Source of the DNA: an uncultured delta proteobacterium
GTDB lineage: Bacteria > Desulfobacterota > WTBG01 > CAIYCZ01
DNA: 6,795 bases
NCBI GenBank assembly: GCA_903924805.1
Contig: CAIYCZ010000145.1
Coordinates: 1-6,795 of the forward strand
Direction: 5' to 3'
Below are positions 4,904 through 6,795 of this stretch, one piece after another. Below the pieces are notes generated by a model. The model worked only from the letters and a program-made list of their open reading frames with translations. It was not told the origin of the DNA and did no database searches. A program made the position numbers and the translations under genes. The number at the start of each line of letters is the position of its first letter. Position 1 is the first letter of the stretch.

Positions 4904-5938
4904 ATGCAAACTATCACATTAGGGAAAACCGGTCTCAGGGTTAAAAAGCTTGGTTTCGGCGCAATGTATCTTCCCCGCATAAAGCCTGAGGAGTCTGACC
5001 GGGTGCTCAATCATGCACTGGGTCTTGGAATAAACTATTTTGATACTGCTGCTGCCTATATGGACAGTGAAGAAAAGCTGGGCAGAGTTCTCTCAAAACG
5101 GGCAAAAGATTTTATTATTATGTCACGCTCAAATTCCTGGAAAATGGGTATTGATGCCTTCAGAAAAGATTTTGAGCAGAGCTTCCAACGGCTCAAAATA
5201 CAGACCATTGATTTCTACGGCTTCCATGCCGTCAATCAGCCTGATGAGCTTGAACTGGCAATGAAAGAACCGCTTGCGTTTCTAAAGGGAGAAAAGGCCA
5301 CGGGCAGGATTAGTCATATCGCCATTACCGGCCATAATCCGGTGACCATGACCGAGGCGCTCAAGACCGGTGAGTTCGAGATGGCAATGTTTCCGTTTAA
5401 CGTTATTGAGAGGGAGCCGCTTCAGACACTCATCGATACCGCCAATAAACGGGGAGTTGCTACCTCCATTATGAAGCCATTGGCAGGCGGAGTGATTGAG
5501 AGCAAACAGCCTGCCCTGAGATTTTTCCTTGACCATACCATTGATGTGATAACGCCGGGCATGATGTCGATTAAAGAAATTGATGAGAATTTCAAAGCCA
5601 TCGATGAGGGCAGGCCGCTCTCGAAGAAAGAGCTTGCAGACCTTGAGGAAGAGGTTTCATCGCTGGGGAAGGAATTTTGCAGGCGGTGCTCCTACTGCAT
5701 GCCCTGCCCGCATAACATTATGATACCCTTTGTCCATATGATTCACATGAAATGCTATGGAAAAGAAATGAATGATGATGTGGCCTATACGCTGGAGCTT
5801 GGCAAGCGTATGCTTCCGCAGCTTGAAGCCTGCGAAGCGTGCGGAAAGTGCGTGGAAAAATGTCCCTATGACATTCCCACGCCAAAGCGGGTGGAGGAGT
5901 TACGGGAGCTGCTGGGTTCAGGGAACTCGAAGCACTAA
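4904..5938 (+). CDS. Aldo/keto reductase with C-terminal double [4Fe-4S] ferredoxin domain
   Basis: The 344-residue protein belongs to the iron-sulfur aldo/keto reductases (COG1453-like). GGAGGAG at 4888-4894 is placed correctly for ATG 4904. Residues 1-235 form the AKR barrel: the start LGKTGLRVKKLGFGAM, D47 and Y52 in FDTAAAY, H108 in DFYGFHAV and a late MKPLAGG at 190-196. The tail has two cysteine sets, C259/C262/C265/C268 followed by P, and C310/C313/C316/C320 followed by P, as in bacterial 2[4Fe-4S] ferredoxins. It probably reduces or oxidises a carbonyl/alcohol substrate with electrons passed through the clusters; the substrate is unknown. Oddly, where the catalytic Lys of AKRs is expected the sequence reads MSRSN, so Arg75 appears to replace it. 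The protein is full length and alone in its unit. Confidence 0.9.
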   Translation: MQTITLGKTGLRVKKLGFGAMYLPRIKPEESDRVLNHALGLGINYFDTAAAYMDSEEKLGRVLSKRAKDFIIMSRSNSWKMGIDAFRKDFEQSFQRLKIQTIDFYGFHAVNQPDELELAMKEPLAFLKGEKATGRISHIAITGHNPVTMTEALKTGEFEMAMFPFNVIEREPLQTLIDTANKRGVATSIMKPLAGGVIESKQPALRFFLDHTIDVITPGMMSIKEIDENFKAIDEGRPLSKKELADLEEEVSSLGKEFCRRCSYCMPCPHNIMIPFVHMIHMKCYGKEMNDDVAYTLELGKRMLPQLEACEACGKCVEKCPYDIPTPKRVEELRELLGSGNSKH

Positions 5939-5990
5939 AATAGCTATGGACTGGTGCGAGGATAATGATATAAAATATGTAAGTGAATAG
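5937..5990 (+). pseudogene. Possible transposase remnant (IS1380-like fragment)
   Basis: Just after, and overlapping, the reductase stop another frame reads KIAMDWCEDNDIKYVSE and stops at 5988-5990. The WCE, acidic, hydrophobic-K-Y-V pattern reminds me of the WCExNGVDYV stretch of IS1380-type DDE transposases. No other part of such a transposase is seen and no terminal repeats are visible. With only about 15 residues this is a weak call and may be chance. Confidence 0.2.
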
Positions 5991-6042
5991 GCAAAAGATT
6001 CAAACGTGGGTCCACTAAACTTTTGAAAAGGAAACAATATAT

Positions 6043-6315
6043 ATGCTCTCACCTGACATTGAAAAAACCATCAAAGTGTGTGCCCGCGAATTTAATGTGA
6101 AAGCAGTATGGATTTTTGGCTCATCACTTGAGGAGGATACTGAGGCACAAGATATTGATCTGGCAGTTGAAGGCATTGCACCAGATAGGTTCTTTAAGTT
6201 TTATGCCCGTCTCTTCATGGCTCTAACAAAGCCTGTTGACCTTGTAGATTTGTCTCAGGATTCTCCAATAGCCACTATCATCCGGGATAAAGGGGTTTGC
6301 ATCTATGAGCAATGA
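6043..6315 (+). CDS. Minimal nucleotidyltransferase (MntA-like, putative antitoxin)
   Basis: The 90-residue protein has the polymerase-beta nucleotidyltransferase core: FGSS at 25-28, then DID at 37-39 (GSX9DXD, one residue shorter than the usual GSX10DXD), and a third carboxylate, probably D66 in PVDLVDL. MNT proteins are commonly encoded next to HEPN ribonucleases, which they inactivate by AMP transfer (MntA/HepT type). The Arg often seen shortly after GS is absent here (SLEED). AAAAGGAA at 6026-6033 provides a Shine-Dalgarno for ATG 6043. The stop overlaps an ATG at 6305 in the arrangement typical of such pairs, but that second frame lasts only 17 codons, so the expected partner is missing or truncated. 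Its current activity is uncertain. Confidence 0.8.
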   Translation: MLSPDIEKTIKVCAREFNVKAVWIFGSSLEEDTEAQDIDLAVEGIAPDRFFKFYARLFMALTKPVDLVDLSQDSPIATIIRDKGVCIYEQ

Positions 6316-6358
6316 ATCTACATTTTTGCCTGAAGAACCAAAGAAAGTAGACAGTTGA
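6305..6358 (+). pseudogene. Truncated second frame overlapping the nucleotidyltransferase stop
   Basis: ATG 6305 overlaps the nucleotidyltransferase TGA (6313-6315) and encodes MSNESTFLPEEPKKVDS before TGA 6356-6358. The position is where a HEPN partner gene would start. The frame ends one base before the palindrome at 6359-6383, so the partner may have been cut by that insertion. The short sequence itself shows no HEPN feature; a real 17-residue peptide or chance cannot be excluded. Confidence 0.3.
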
Positions 6359-6383
6359 GGTAAAGGGCGCTGTCCCCTTTACC
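6359..6383. repeat. Perfect 9-bp palindrome (REP-like) at a gene-remnant junction
   Basis: GGTAAAGGG (6359-6367) and CCCTTTACC (6375-6383) are perfect inverted arms around a seven-base CGCTGTC loop. There is no T-run on either side, so it is not an intrinsic terminator. It sits between the truncated + strand frame and the stop of a short - strand frame. The form resembles REP palindromes mobilised by Y1 (RAYT) transposases. Confidence 0.6.
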
Positions 6384-6475
6384 TATCCAGTTGCTTGGGC
6401 GAGTTTGGCCTTCAAAGTATCTCGAAGGTTATCAGGCCCACTATTCTCAATAATCTCAAAAGAGAAGGTCTTCAT
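6383..6475 (-). CDS. Short - strand frame, probably the start of a truncated integron-cassette gene
   Basis: Reading leftward from ATG at 6475, the frame encodes 30 residues, MKTFSFEIIENSGP followed by DNLRDTLKAKLAQATG, and stops at the edge of the 6359-6383 palindrome. It begins about 50 bases after the attC-like site in the reading direction, the place where the next cassette gene would start. The sequence looks like the N-terminus of a folded protein cut short by the palindrome insertion. I do not recognise a family and there is no clear Shine-Dalgarno. Confidence 0.35.
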   Translation of the reverse strand: MKTFSFEIIENSGPDNLRDTLKAKLAQATG

Positions 6476-6526
6476 GATAAAGGATATTTCCCGTGTGAAC
6501 TATTCGTGGTCAATGGAAAAGGAAGT

Positions 6527-6587
6527 GGTTAACGATAGAATTAAGCGGCACCGTCTTTTTGGCGTCCGCTTGAATGGCTGGTTAGCC
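6527..6587 (-). other. attC-like recombination site of an integron cassette
   Basis: Read on the - strand, the 61-bp stretch has the attC order. First comes an outer core GGCTAAC (6587-6581), then inner arm TTCAAGCGGACGCC, an eight-base AAAAAGAC loop, inner arm GGTGCCGCTTAA, and last an outer core GTTAACC (6533-6527). Arm pairing leaves an extra C before AAGCGG and an extra A after it in the first arm only, the extrahelical bases that set attC strand choice. Each outer core departs from RYYYAAC/GTTRRRY at one position. The orientation agrees with the gene that ends seven bases upstream of it. No integrase or attI lies in the window. Confidence 0.62.
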
Positions 6588-6594
6588 CTTCCAC

Positions 6595-6795
6595 TTATAT
6601 ATCAAGGCCAAGAACTAGTGCCTCACTATTTGGAATCCATTTGATAAATTTCCCACAGTCCGCGCATATTTGTTTATAGCGAGGTATTTTCCCTATTGAT
6701 TTTTCGAGATGTGTTTCAGTATGCTCACATTTTGGGATAAAGGGGTTACCAATTATATGCTTATGAACCTCACGGATGAGATATTCTTTAAGTGA
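6595..6795 (-). CDS. Small zinc-ribbon-like protein, cassette gene (5' truncated by window end)
   Basis: The - strand frame is open from the right edge to TAA at 6597-6595 and gives 66 residues, including HKHIIGNPFIPKCEH, then ICADCGKFIKWIP, and ending LVLGLDI. C and H in KCEH plus CADC form a possible Zn site. The CADCGKFIKWIP end resembles small zinc-ribbon proteins of unknown function in which CxxCG is followed by aromatic and basic residues. There is no Met in the visible part, so the start lies beyond the window. The stop is only seven bases from the attC-like site in the right orientation, the normal layout of an integron gene cassette. Function is unknown. Confidence 0.6.
   Translation of the reverse strand, partial: SLKEYLIREVHKHIIGNPFIPKCEHTETHLEKSIGKIPRYKQICADCGKFIKWIPNSEALVLGLDI

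Noticed and set aside
4717..4944. 75-codon + strand frame running into the reductase start
   Set aside because: It lies mainly inside the fold-back repeat and overlaps the well-supported reductase start in another frame.
6405..6644. 79-codon + strand frame beginning at TTG
   Set aside because: It covers the attC-like site and the ends of two - strand frames, lacks a ribosome binding site, and its protein has no recognisable features.
1..6795. CRISPR array, tRNA or rRNA genes
   Set aside because: No regularly spaced direct repeats with unique spacers, and no tRNA cloverleaf or rRNA signature words were found by eye. The 54-bp repeat is coding.

Overview
The window looks like chromosomal DNA from an uncultured, probably anaerobic Gram-negative bacterium. 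The grounds are a radical-SAM maturase with several iron-sulfur clusters, a 2x[4Fe-4S] aldo/keto reductase, an exported mono-heme cytochrome c, mixed GC content and repeat-rich AT-rich spacers. A Nitrospirota- or Desulfobacterota-like source would fit, but that is impression, not proof. All intact genes read on the + strand; the last 400 bases also carry - strand features.

Layout. (1) 3-1672: a putative RiPP locus. The tail of an upstream frame (3-95) runs into a Gly/Cys-rich repeat peptide (frame open 71-370) with five CX5C motifs, three of them on an exact 54-bp period. The next gene (383-1672) is a radical-SAM/SPASM maturase with an N-terminal PqqD-like recognition domain. The peptide frame has no ATG/GTG/TTG start. 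It overlaps the upstream frame at a GGGAAAT heptamer placed immediately before that frame's stop, so it is either frameshifted, started at a non-standard codon, mutated or mis-sequenced. (2) 1673-2149: gene-free spacer with hairpins, GTAC-rich inverted repeats, one good intrinsic terminator and a perfect TATAAT. (3) 2213-3949: KefB/YbaL-type CPA2 cation:proton antiporter with a TrkA-N domain. (4) 3950-4325: gene-free spacer with direct repeats and four DnaA-box-like 9-mers. (5) 4326-4658: small exported class I cytochrome c. (6) 4662-4870: fold-back AT-rich repeat. (7) 4904-5938: ferredoxin-like aldo/keto reductase with Lys to Arg in the catalytic tetrad. (8) 5937-5990: possible transposase scrap. 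(9) 6043-6315: minimal nucleotidyltransferase with an overlapping but very short second reading frame. (10) 6359-6795: a palindrome, then on the - strand what reads as integron cassette DNA: a 30-codon frame, an attC-like site (6527-6587) and, ending 7 bases from it, a zinc-ribbon-like gene running off the window.

How it fits together. Only the peptide and maturase form a clear functional unit: the maturase would bind the peptide leader with its RRE domain and install thioether or related crosslinks at the repeated Cys motifs. The antiporter, cytochrome and reductase are separate single-gene units divided by repeat-filled spacers. The right end looks like accessory DNA where a toxin-antitoxin-like remnant meets integron cassettes.
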